Of a stretch of 64,000 nt of DNA, positions 39,986 to 47,105 are shown one piece after another. Below the pieces are notes generated by a model, which was not told the origin of the DNA, searched no databases, and was given only the letters and a program-made list of their open reading frames with translations. Each line of letters starts with the position of its first letter. Position 1 is the first letter of the stretch. The position numbers were made by a program, and so were the translations under genes. Source of the stretch: Gordonibacter massiliensis (ex Traore et al. 2017) (GTDB lineage: Bacteria; Actinomycetota; Coriobacteriia; Coriobacteriales; Eggerthellaceae); contig LT827128.1 of NCBI GenBank assembly GCA_900170005.1, forward strand, positions 248,001-312,000. The letters are read 5' to 3'.

Positions 39986-42061
39986 ATGAGCACGCAATTC
40001 CTCCCGGTCAACCGGCAAGACATGGCCGAACGCGGCTGGGACCGGGTCGACTTCGCGTTCGTGTCGGGCGACGCGTACGTCGACCACCCCTCGTTCGGCA
40101 TGGCCATCATCACGCGCCTGCTCGAGGCGCACGGCTACAAGGTGGGCGTCATCGCCCAGCCCGACTGGAACGACCCGGCGTCGGTGGCCGTGCTCGGCGA
40201 GCCAAGGCTGGCTTTCCTCGTGTCGGCCGGCAACATGGACTCCATGGTGAACCACTACACCGTGGCCCGCAAACGGCGCCGCGAGGACGCGTACTCGCCG
40301 GGCGGCGCGGCGAACCTGCGGCCGAACCATGCGGCCGTCGTGTACGCGAACCTCGTGCGCCGCACGTTCAAGAAGACGCCCATCGTGCTGGGCGGCATCG
40401 AGGCCAGCCTGCGGCGGCTCGCGCACTACGACTACTGGTCGGACAAGCTCAAGCGATCCATCCTGCTGGACTCCGGCGCCGACCTCGTGTCCTACGGTAT
40501 GGGGGAGCACTCCATCGTGGAGATCGCCGACGCGCTGGCCGCCGGCCTTTCCATCGACGATATCACGTTCATCGACGGCACGGTCTATCGGGCGAGCTCC
40601 CTCGAGCACGTTTACGACGCGGAGACGCTGCCGTCGTATGCCGAGATGCAGGCCGACAAGCTGGCCTACGCGCGCTCGTTCGCCGTGCAGTACGCCAACA
40701 GCGACCCCTTCACGGGAAAGCGTCTGGTGGAGCCGTACTCCGACCACGAGTTCATCGTGCAGAACCCGCCGTCGGCGCCGCTTTCCCAAGAGGAGATGGA
40801 CGCCGTCTATCGCCTGCCCTTCGCGCGCACGTACCACCCCATGTACGAGCAGGCCGGCGGCGTGCCCGCCATCAAGGAGGTGAGGTTCAGCCTGACCAGC
40901 AACCGCGGCTGCTTCGGCGAATGCTCGTTCTGCGCGCTCACGTTCCACCAGGGGCGCATCGTGCAGACGCGCAGCCACGACTCGCTCGTGGCCGAGGCCG
41001 AGCTCATCGCGGCCGAGCCCGACTTCAAGGGCTACATCCACGACGTGGGCGGCCCCACGGCGAACTTCCGCGCCCCCGCCTGCGCGAAGCAGCTCAAGGC
41101 GGGGGCTTGCCCGCACCAGCGCTGCCTGTTCCCCGACCCGTGCAAGCGCCTCGCGGCCGACCATGCGGACTACCTGAAGCTGCTGCGCCGCCTGCGCAAG
41201 CTGCCCGGTGTGAAGAAGGTGTTCGTGCGCTCGGGCATCCGCTTCGACTACGTGCTGGCCGACAAGAAGCACGGCGACGAGTTCGTCCGCGAGCTCTGCG
41301 AGCACCACGTGAGCGGCCAGCTGAAGGTGGCGCCCGAGCACGTGTCCGACGCCGTGCTCGCCCACATGGGCAAGCCGCGCAACCTGGTGTACCAGCGCTT
41401 CGCGAAGCGATACGAGCAGGTGAACGAGGAGCTGGGCAAGAAGCAGTACCTCGTGCCCTACCTCATGTCGTCGCACCCCGGCTCCACGCTCGACGAGGCG
41501 GTGGAGCTGGCCGAGTACTGCCGCGATCTGGGCTACAACCCCGAGCAGGTGCAGGACTTCTACCCCACGCCGTCCACCATGTCCACGGCCATGTACTACA
41601 CCGGCGTGGACCCGCGCACCATGCAACCCGTCTACGTGCCGAAATCCCCGCACGAGAAGGCGCTCCAGCGCGCCCTCATCCAGTACCGCGACCCGAAGAA
41701 CCGCCCCCTCGTGCTCGAGGCGCTGCGCAAGGCGGGCCGCATGGACCTGGTGGGCTACGGCCCGAAATGCCTCGTGCGCCCCGAGGGGGCTTCCGCCGGC
41801 AAGGGCGTGCGCGGCAAGGCGTCGAGCTCCTCCACGCTGCGCAAGGCCGACGGCAAGACGTCGCGCGGAGCCTCGTCGAGCTCCGTCCCGAAGAAGGGGA
41901 GCGGCAAGGCCGTCGCTCCGAAACCCGCCGGCAAGGGCGGCAGGAAGGGAGCGGACGCGCGGACGGGCTCGAAGGGCCCGAAGGGCGGGGCAGGGCGCTC
42001 GCAGGCGAAAGGCCCGGCCCCGCGCGGTCAGGCCGGCAAGCCGCGCAAGGGCCAGCGATAA
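39986..42061 (+). CDS. YgiQ-family radical SAM protein with long basic tail
   Basis: 691 residues. The radical SAM cluster motif CFGECSFC is near residues 310-317. The body matches YgiQ (UPF0313) proteins, with the N-terminal VDFAFVSGDAYVDHPSFG and the C-terminal YPTPSTMSTAMYYTG stretches. The reaction of the family is not established to my knowledge. The last 95 residues are an unusual low-complexity tail rich in Lys, Gly, Ser, Arg and Pro (repeats such as KGVRGKASSSS and GKGGRKGAD), probably disordered and able to bind nucleic acid or acidic partners. The ATG follows GCAAGGAG. Confidence 0.9.
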   Translation: MSTQFLPVNRQDMAERGWDRVDFAFVSGDAYVDHPSFGMAIITRLLEAHGYKVGVIAQPDWNDPASVAVLGEPRLAFLVSAGNMDSMVNHYTVARKRRREDAYSPGGAANLRPNHAAVVYANLVRRTFKKTPIVLGGIEASLRRLAHYDYWSDKLKRSILLDSGADLVSYGMGEHSIVEIADALAAGLSIDDITFIDGTVYRASSLEHVYDAETLPSYAEMQADKLAYARSFAVQYANSDPFTGKRLVEPYSDHEFIVQNPPSAPLSQEEMDAVYRLPFARTYHPMYEQAGGVPAIKEVRFSLTSNRGCFGECSFCALTFHQGRIVQTRSHDSLVAEAELIAAEPDFKGYIHDVGGPTANFRAPACAKQLKAGACPHQRCLFPDPCKRLAADHADYLKLLRRLRKLPGVKKVFVRSGIRFDYVLADKKHGDEFVRELCEHHVSGQLKVAPEHVSDAVLAHMGKPRNLVYQRFAKRYEQVNEELGKKQYLVPYLMSSHPGSTLDEAVELAEYCRDLGYNPEQVQDFYPTPSTMSTAMYYTGVDPRTMQPVYVPKSPHEKALQRALIQYRDPKNRPLVLEALRKAGRMDLVGYGPKCLVRPEGASAGKGVRGKASSSSTLRKADGKTSRGASSSSVPKKGSGKAVAPKPAGKGGRKGADARTGSKGPKGGAGRSQAKGPAPRGQAGKPRKGQR

Positions 42062-42229
42062 TCTCCGGGGCGCATCCGCAGGGGCGGGCTGCTGCCCGCC
42101 CGGCGCGACGCCGTTGAAGCGCGCGATTCGCGCGGCGAGCGCACCGCGCGAATCGCGAAGGAAGCTCTTCCCCAAGACGGCCGCCCCCTCGATGGCCGCG
42201 CCGGCCGAGCCGCCTTCTATGGCCGAGCG

Positions 42230-43237
42230 CTAAGCAAAGGGATTCAACGTTGGATGCGCGGGGGCATGCTGTTGAACGCCTTGGGCAGGTTCCTCTCGCT
42301 CGAACACGAGGGCATCGGCAACGACGGTATCGAGGGCAAGCTCGCAGCGTGCCATCTCGATAAGCTTCTCGCGCCCTTCTTCGGTGCTGAACTTGGCCTT
42401 TGCCTGCTGATCGCCGCCGAAGTGCTTTTGCAACGTTTCGTCGAGGTCTTTTTGAGTGGGTTGGATGTTCCAGTAATCGGCCATTGCCGCGATTGCTTTG
42501 CCTTGAGCTGCGGCCATGGCACCTGCCTGATGGAAGGCCATATCAAGCTGATCTTCAGGAATGCCCATCTCAGAAGCTTTTTGGGCGCGCTCTTTCCCCT
42601 CTTTGATGCAATCTCTTTCAAACGATGCGCGTACGTTTCTCGCCGCACCTTCCACTTCCTCGGCGGTCGGTTGTTCCTCGAGGCGCTGCGCGAGCAGCAC
42701 CGAGCATCGTTCGCGCAGCAATTCCTCGCGCGCCTTGTCCGTCTCCTCGGCAAGCTTCGCCTCTACGTCGTCGCGAAACTCTTCCACGGTTGAAAAGCGG
42801 GGGATATAGCGCTTGACCCATTCGTCGTTGAGCTCCGAGTCGATGCGTTTGCGTATCGACTCGATAGAGACAATCGCCTCGATGTTCGAGGAAAGATCGT
42901 CTTCGCTTTCGGTGCCGATTCCGGCTAGCTGGTACTCAATCGTCTTTTTCTCGCCGCGCCTCATGCCGATGAGACCTTCGGCAAATGCCAGCGGGAAGAA
43001 CCCGTCGCCCACGGTGATGGTGAGATGGGCTTCTTCGAGACCCTGCATGGGCTTCCCGTTTTCCTTCATCGTAACAATGGCGTTCACCTTGTCGTGCAGC
43101 TCGACTATCGAGTCTTCTTTATCCGCGTACGTGGGGATTTGGGCCATGATCGAGGCGATGCGCTCGTTGAGCTGCTTGTCGGTCACCGTCATCTTCGGCA
43201 TAGGCACGTTCAACGGTTCATAAGAAGTGAGTTTCAT
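42230..43237 (-). CDS. Trigger-factor-like chaperone/isomerase without ribosome-binding domain
   Basis: 335 residues. Residues about 50-130 look like an FKBP isomerase domain (NGKPMQGLEEAHLTITVGDG, EGLIGMRRGEKKTIE). Residues 135-300 match the helical C-terminal chaperone domain of trigger factor (ELNDEWVKRYIPRFSTVEEF). The usual N-terminal ribosome-binding domain of about 110 residues is missing. It is therefore not the housekeeping trigger factor but a shorter relative, probably acting on specific clients. It is the last gene of the minus-strand block behind module E, which makes that enzyme a possible client. Confidence 0.82.
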   Translation of the reverse strand: MKLTSYEPLNVPMPKMTVTDKQLNERIASIMAQIPTYADKEDSIVELHDKVNAIVTMKENGKPMQGLEEAHLTITVGDGFFPLAFAEGLIGMRRGEKKTIEYQLAGIGTESEDDLSSNIEAIVSIESIRKRIDSELNDEWVKRYIPRFSTVEEFRDDVEAKLAEETDKAREELLRERCSVLLAQRLEEQPTAEEVEGAARNVRASFERDCIKEGKERAQKASEMGIPEDQLDMAFHQAGAMAAAQGKAIAAMADYWNIQPTQKDLDETLQKHFGGDQQAKAKFSTEEGREKLIEMARCELALDTVVADALVFEREEPAQGVQQHAPAHPTLNPFA

Positions 43238-43339
43238 GGAGTAGGTTCCTTATCTTCGTTTTTGGTCAATCTTCACGGGTAAAGCAAAGCGGAAGCAGAG
43301 CCGGTCCGGTTTCAACGGCTGCGCGTCGCATCCTTTTTC

Positions 43340-43666
43340 TTACTCCGAAGGGCCGTGTTTCAGGGAGCGGGCAAACGCCAGCGCATCAAGCGGCGGCACT
43401 CTTCTGTCGCACTCCTTGAAAACACCGTCCGATTGCTTTTCGAACACGCGACCGCAAGGGTCGGCGCAGATCAATCCGCTGTATCGACAGCGACGGGTTT
43501 GCGTTGTGCGCATTTTCGGCAAACGTCCGCCGCAAAAGGAGCAAACCTCTCGCGTCACGTTGCCGTCATCGAAGGAATTGGTTTTTCCGCAATCGAGGCA
43601 TTCGACCGCTCTCCTTTTGGTGGGCGGATGGCAGCGGCCGCAATAGGGATTACAAGTCAAACACAT
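43340..43666 (-). CDS. Cysteine-rich zinc-ribbon protein (108 aa)
   Basis: I chose the ATG at 43666 (MCLTCNPYCGRCHPP), preceded by GAGG. Cys pairs occur throughout: CLTC, CGRC, CLDC, CSFC and a C-x3-C, so two or three zinc sites are likely. The C-terminal 40 residues are less Cys-rich. It lies 29 bp after the 12-TM LuxR gene and 102 bp before the trigger-factor-like gene on the same strand. No family is recognised. It belongs with the other small Cys-rich proteins near the modules. Confidence 0.65.
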   Translation of the reverse strand: MCLTCNPYCGRCHPPTKRRAVECLDCGKTNSFDDGNVTREVCSFCGGRLPKMRTTQTRRCRYSGLICADPCGRVFEKQSDGVFKECDRRVPPLDALAFARSLKHGPSE

Positions 43667-43695
43667 AGAGAGCCTCCTCGTTTCATAGACGCCCT

Positions 43696-45144
43696 TTATA
43701 GACGCTGCCTCGGCTCGCAGTTCATTTTGCTGATCTGGATTCGGCGGTCGTCTAAAAGGTCGATAAGATCCTGTTGCGTGGTAACGTCGAATTTGCGGTA
43801 AATGTTCGAGGTGTGCGTCTTCACGGTTGTGACCGCGACGTTCAATTCGCGCGAAATCACCACCGAAGACCGTCCATGGCTGAGCAGAAGGAATACCTGG
43901 CATTCACGCGGCGTGAGATGGGCTTCCTGGGACATCTGATCGCAAGCTTTTTTCCAGTACCCCTTTTCGTTGTCATCCTTCGCCGTTTTTGCCGGCTTCT
44001 TGTCCGGCATGGTGAGTTCGTCTGAGCCGTAAGGGGCGATAGCCATGGCGAAAGAGAACGCGCAAACCAATACGACGACGATGACCATGTACAGCTGTAA
44101 AACGAGAGCCGAGACGGCGAGTCCGAAGAGGAAGCCCAAAGCCAGAGGTAAGGACACTTTCAGGGAAAGATTCAAGGACTGAACGCCGAACTCCGAACCG
44201 AGCACGTAGAGGTTCACGACGCGCGCCAAGTCTCGCAGCAAAAGCAAAAAGACGACGAACCATATAAGCACAAGCCTGACGGTGTCGTCAAAGAACAGCG
44301 AAATCAAAAGAAGGGCAACGAGTTCGGGGAAAGTAACGCGCTCGATGGGTCCTTGGAGAAGAAAACGGCCATAACCCAAGTACACGACAACCGAACCCGT
44401 GATCACGACTGCGAGGGCCGCTGAGCCAAACACAAACATCATATGCGCAGTCGAGGCATGCTTGCATAGAAAAGCGGATAACAATGCGATCGCAAAGCCG
44501 GTGATCGCATACGAAAGAAGCGATCCGCAGTTGAGGTTTACCGACTCGTTGCTTTCGCTCTTGCTAATAAAAATACGCGATTCACCGCTTTGGCGACTGG
44601 TAATGAAGGCAAGGGCCATAAAGCAAATCAAGGTGAAGCAGATGAACACGCGGAAACGAACGCTCTCGCCGGAAAACAGAAGAAGCTCGAAACCGATGGC
44701 GCAGAAAAACAGCAAGGCGATTTCGATCAGCTCCGGTCCGCGTACGCACCATGAATAATCGGTCCAGCCCACGAGCTGCAAGGCAAGCCCGACGCCGAAA
44801 CACGCGTACAGAAAAAAGTCGGTCATGGGAAAGATGAGCGCATCGGAGAAGAAAAAGAGGCATATGAGCGGCACGTACATAAGGCACACCGCAAGCAAAA
44901 CGAAAACCTTGTAGTCGATTCGCGAAACTTTGTCAGAGAAGACGTAAAGAACCGCGTAGGTCAAAACCTGACAAGCCATTCCCATCGCAGGCCCCGCTGT
45001 TTGAAGGACGGCGGGGCCATCATCGGAAGACGTGAAAAGCCCGCCAAAGAAAACTACGTAGTTGAAAACAACCGCGGTGCCGTTGCCGACCGCTCCCAAA
45101 ACAGCATCAGATGAAGGCCAATGATTGAATAAGCTCGTTGCCAT
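43696..45144 (-). CDS. LuxR-family regulator with 12-helix membrane domain
   Basis: 482 residues from the ATG at 45144 (GGGAAG lies 10 bases upstream; a GTG 9 bases earlier is also in frame). The first 400 residues contain about 12 hydrophobic helices, resembling an MFS-like sensor. The end is a LuxR helix-turn-helix (LTPRECQVFLLLSHGR, AVTTVKTHTSNIYRKF). This is the typical Eggerthellaceae membrane LuxR design. It lies downstream of the module E block on the same strand and may sense the substrate of E. Its GC content is lower than that of the window as a whole. Confidence 0.92.
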   Translation of the reverse strand: MATSLFNHWPSSDAVLGAVGNGTAVVFNYVVFFGGLFTSSDDGPAVLQTAGPAMGMACQVLTYAVLYVFSDKVSRIDYKVFVLLAVCLMYVPLICLFFFSDALIFPMTDFFLYACFGVGLALQLVGWTDYSWCVRGPELIEIALLFFCAIGFELLLFSGESVRFRVFICFTLICFMALAFITSRQSGESRIFISKSESNESVNLNCGSLLSYAITGFAIALLSAFLCKHASTAHMMFVFGSAALAVVITGSVVVYLGYGRFLLQGPIERVTFPELVALLLISLFFDDTVRLVLIWFVVFLLLLRDLARVVNLYVLGSEFGVQSLNLSLKVSLPLALGFLFGLAVSALVLQLYMVIVVVLVCAFSFAMAIAPYGSDELTMPDKKPAKTAKDDNEKGYWKKACDQMSQEAHLTPRECQVFLLLSHGRSSVVISRELNVAVTTVKTHTSNIYRKFDVTTQQDLIDLLDDRRIQISKMNCEPRQRL

Positions 45145-45302
45145 GTGATGCACACTTCCCGCCGCTAAAGTACGCCACCATCAAAACAAATCGTATCCAA
45201 CGCCGTTGATAACTACCTATCTACCCCCCGGGTTAGCGTTTAGAACAAAAGAAACAGCCAGTTGCTTCGTTTCCGTTGACTACCGCATCTCTCCCCTGAG
45301 CA

Positions 45303-45530
45303 AGCTTGACTGTTTCTTTTGCATGCTACCCAAATATTTCCAGAATGCGGCGAGAAAGATCAACATCGGGCGTCGGATCAGACAGAGGCGCGTCGAAAGC
45401 AAGCTTTTTGGGCATCGGCGAGCGCTACCGTCTCTCTTGCATGTTGCCTCAGCGTTTCTGGAATACGAATCGTAAGATCAATATCGGGTGTCAGATCGGA
45501 CAGGAGCGCGCTGGAAGCAAATCTCTTCAC
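45303..45530. repeat. Diverged tandem duplication, period 118 bp
   Basis: Bases 45303-45412 and 45421-45530 align without gaps at an offset of 118, about 70% alike by eye (GCATGCTACC against GCATGTTGCC; GATCAACATCGGG against GATCAATATCGGG). The second unit codes for the end of the DUF1508 protein. The first, read in another frame, encodes a related stretch with a stop inside. Confidence 0.7.
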
Positions 45531-45821
45531 GGCCTCGATGCCCATCTCCCGCTCTTCCTCCGTTTCGAATTTCGGACCGGTTCCAAGGATATGGGCGTCG
45601 CGAGCGTGCAGGACGTACGACCATGCTCCCTCGCCGTCAATCCTCTCATAAAAACTATCATCCGGGCCGCACATTCGTATCCAGTCGATTTCGTTTAAGC
45701 ACATAGGTTTGAGCTCCCTGTGCTGACTGGTGAGGATCGCCTCTCCTTGCGCATCCCTCAAGACAACCAGATAACGCTGATTGCCTTCGCGCTGCGTAAT
45801 TTCAAACAGCCCATCTTCCAT
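45378..45821 (-). CDS. DUF1508-type protein with decayed C-terminal repeat
   Basis: 147 residues from the ATG at 45821 after GGGAGG (a start 30 bases upstream is weaker). Two DUF1508/YegP-like units are visible: FEITQREGNQRYLVVLRDAQ and SFYERIDGEGAWSYVLHARD. A tail follows (LSDLTPDIDLTIRIPETLRQ) ending ACFRRASV. Beyond the stop the DNA encodes a second copy of that tail in another frame (LSDPTPDVDLSRRI), so the protein probably lost a repeat by frameshift. The function of DUF1508 proteins is unknown. It lies in the module E block next to a zinc ribbon. Confidence 0.7.
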   Translation of the reverse strand: MEDGLFEITQREGNQRYLVVLRDAQGEAILTSQHRELKPMCLNEIDWIRMCGPDDSFYERIDGEGAWSYVLHARDAHILGTGPKFETEEEREMGIEAVKRFASSALLSDLTPDIDLTIRIPETLRQHARETVALADAQKACFRRASV

Positions 45822-45866
45822 CTTTGCCTCCCGAAGAAATCGATCCCCCATAAGCCATGGCCTCTC

Positions 45867-46118
45867 CTAGTTTTGCGGACCCTTGGGCGGCTGCGGGGCT
45901 CCAGGTGCCTTGGGGGCAGACGGTGCGCCCGGAGCCGCAGGAGCAGTCGGCGCGCCAGGACCTTTGGGGGCAACCTTCATCGGGGGAAACTTATACCCGC
46001 ACTTCGAGCAGGTCTTCGCGGTGAGCATCTCCTCGGAACCGCATTCCGGGCATTCTTTCTTTTTGGGCCCCTGGGCCTCTGCGGCGGCGATTTCCGCAGC
46101 CGGTGGTCTATAGCACAT
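45867..46118 (-). CDS. Zinc-ribbon protein with collagen-like Gly-Ala-Pro tail (83 aa)
   Basis: From the ATG at 46118 (MCYRPPAAEIAAAEAQG), after AGAAAGGAAGG. A double-knuckle ribbon (CPECGSEE ... CSKCGYKF) is followed by a low-complexity tail of Gly, Ala and Pro repeats (KGPGAPTAPAAPGAP) ending KGPQN. It is the clear relative of the 72-aa protein upstream of module D. Here it sits between two DUF1508-type genes in the module E block. Function unknown. Confidence 0.68.
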   Translation of the reverse strand: MCYRPPAAEIAAAEAQGPKKKECPECGSEEMLTAKTCSKCGYKFPPMKVAPKGPGAPTAPAAPGAPSAPKAPGAPQPPKGPQN

Positions 46119-46239
46119 AGCCTTCCTTTCTCTTTTCAGCAAAATGGGAGGACATCCTTTCCTTGCGCAGCCATTTTGAATGCCAAGGACAATCGGAAAC
46201 GGGGGCAAAGAAAGAATGTCCAGCAAAACGCAAAGGCAA

Positions 46240-46611
46240 TTACTCGCCGGTTTGGTCTTCCACGGATGCGCCGTCACACGCCTTCAGAATGACATCCTTG
46301 GTCTTGAGCACCTCGTCGCGAGTTCCCTGAGCCGTGCCAAATCCAAGAGGAATCGCATCGCCTACGCGGCCCTGCTCTCCCTCCCTTGCGGAGTGCTCTT
46401 CGCCGCGGATGACGTACTTATCGTTACGTCCTTCAACGGCCTGGAGGTGATTCGCGAGGTCCGCTCCAAAGCTCTGGATAAGATTGATCTTGCGGATGAC
46501 AGCATCCTTGGTCGAGCCAATGGCGCCCTTGAAAACCACCTCGCCGCTCTCATCGAGAATATCGAAGCGATACTTGGATCGCTCTTTTTTGATAACAAAC
46601 TTGCCGCTCAT
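46240..46611 (-). CDS. DUF1508-like small protein
   Basis: 123 residues from the ATG at 46611 after GGAGGCACC. The start MSGKFVIKKERSKYRFDILD with VVFKGAIGSTKDAVIRKINL resembles one YegP/DUF1508 unit. A second degenerate unit follows (KYVIRGEEHSAREGEQG). The tail EVLKTKDVILKACDG is unrecognised. It lies between the module E ferredoxin and the collagen-tailed zinc ribbon on the same strand, with a hairpin before it, so read-through from module E is possible. Function unknown. Confidence 0.65.
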   Translation of the reverse strand: MSGKFVIKKERSKYRFDILDESGEVVFKGAIGSTKDAVIRKINLIQSFGADLANHLQAVEGRNDKYVIRGEEHSAREGEQGRVGDAIPLGFGTAQGTRDEVLKTKDVILKACDGASVEDQTGE

Positions 46612-46631
46612 TGGGTGCCTCCTTTCGCATA

Positions 46632-46685
46632 GGACCCGGTCGGTCGACACAACCGCCGACTTCGACGCGATCGCCGACCGGGTCC
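46632..46685 (-). terminator. Long-stem hairpin after module E
   Basis: GGACCCGGTCGG (46632-46643) pairs perfectly with CCGACCGGGTCC (46674-46685). The 30-nt loop contains a further small hairpin. It lies 31 bp beyond the module E ferredoxin stop. No clear T-tract, so it could be an attenuator or a processing site. Confidence 0.5.
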
Positions 46686-46715
46686 GAGTGGTCGATTACG
46701 GTCGCTAGAAACTGC

Positions 46716-47090
46716 CTAGAAGAGCGCCTTCTTGCGGGACGCTTCACAGGTTTCGCTGTAAAGAACCAGCTTCTTCTTCGAACCCATCTTCGCGGCGAGT
46801 TCAGCAACCGGACCTACCTCAATAACGAAAGATTGGCAGTGCTGCTGGCACAGAGGAATCTTTCCTGCGGCGATTCGATCCTTGCACATATCGCACGTCT
46901 CGGTGGGCATGGGGATGTAGTCCCATTCGAAATCGGTCTCTCCATGCTGCCATGGCCCGAGTTCGGCAACCTTGATTCCCCAGTCGTCCGAATCAAGGTC
47001 AAAGCGCTGCTTGCAGCTCACTTCGCACGAATGACAGCCGGTGCAGTATTCGTAGTCGATGAGCATTCCCATCTTCTTGTCTTCCGCCAT
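46716..47090 (-). CDS. Module E two-cluster ferredoxin subunit
   Basis: 124 residues from the ATG at 47090 after AAGAAGGTG. Motifs are CTGCHSCEVSC and CDMC ... CQQHC, so both [4Fe-4S] clusters are intact even though the catalytic partner has lost its own cluster cysteines. The C-terminal 20 residues are extended and basic (ETCEASRKKALF). It begins 15 bp after the catalytic stop. It is the presumed electron donor of module E. Confidence 0.9.
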   Translation of the reverse strand: MAEDKKMGMLIDYEYCTGCHSCEVSCKQRFDLDSDDWGIKVAELGPWQHGETDFEWDYIPMPTETCDMCKDRIAAGKIPLCQQHCQSFVIEVGPVAELAAKMGSKKKLVLYSETCEASRKKALF

Positions 47091-47105
47091 ATTGTTCACC
47101 TTCTT

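Noticed and set aside
44399-44758. 119-codon plus-strand ORF within the LuxR gene
   Set aside because: It lies opposite the membrane domain and has antisense composition.
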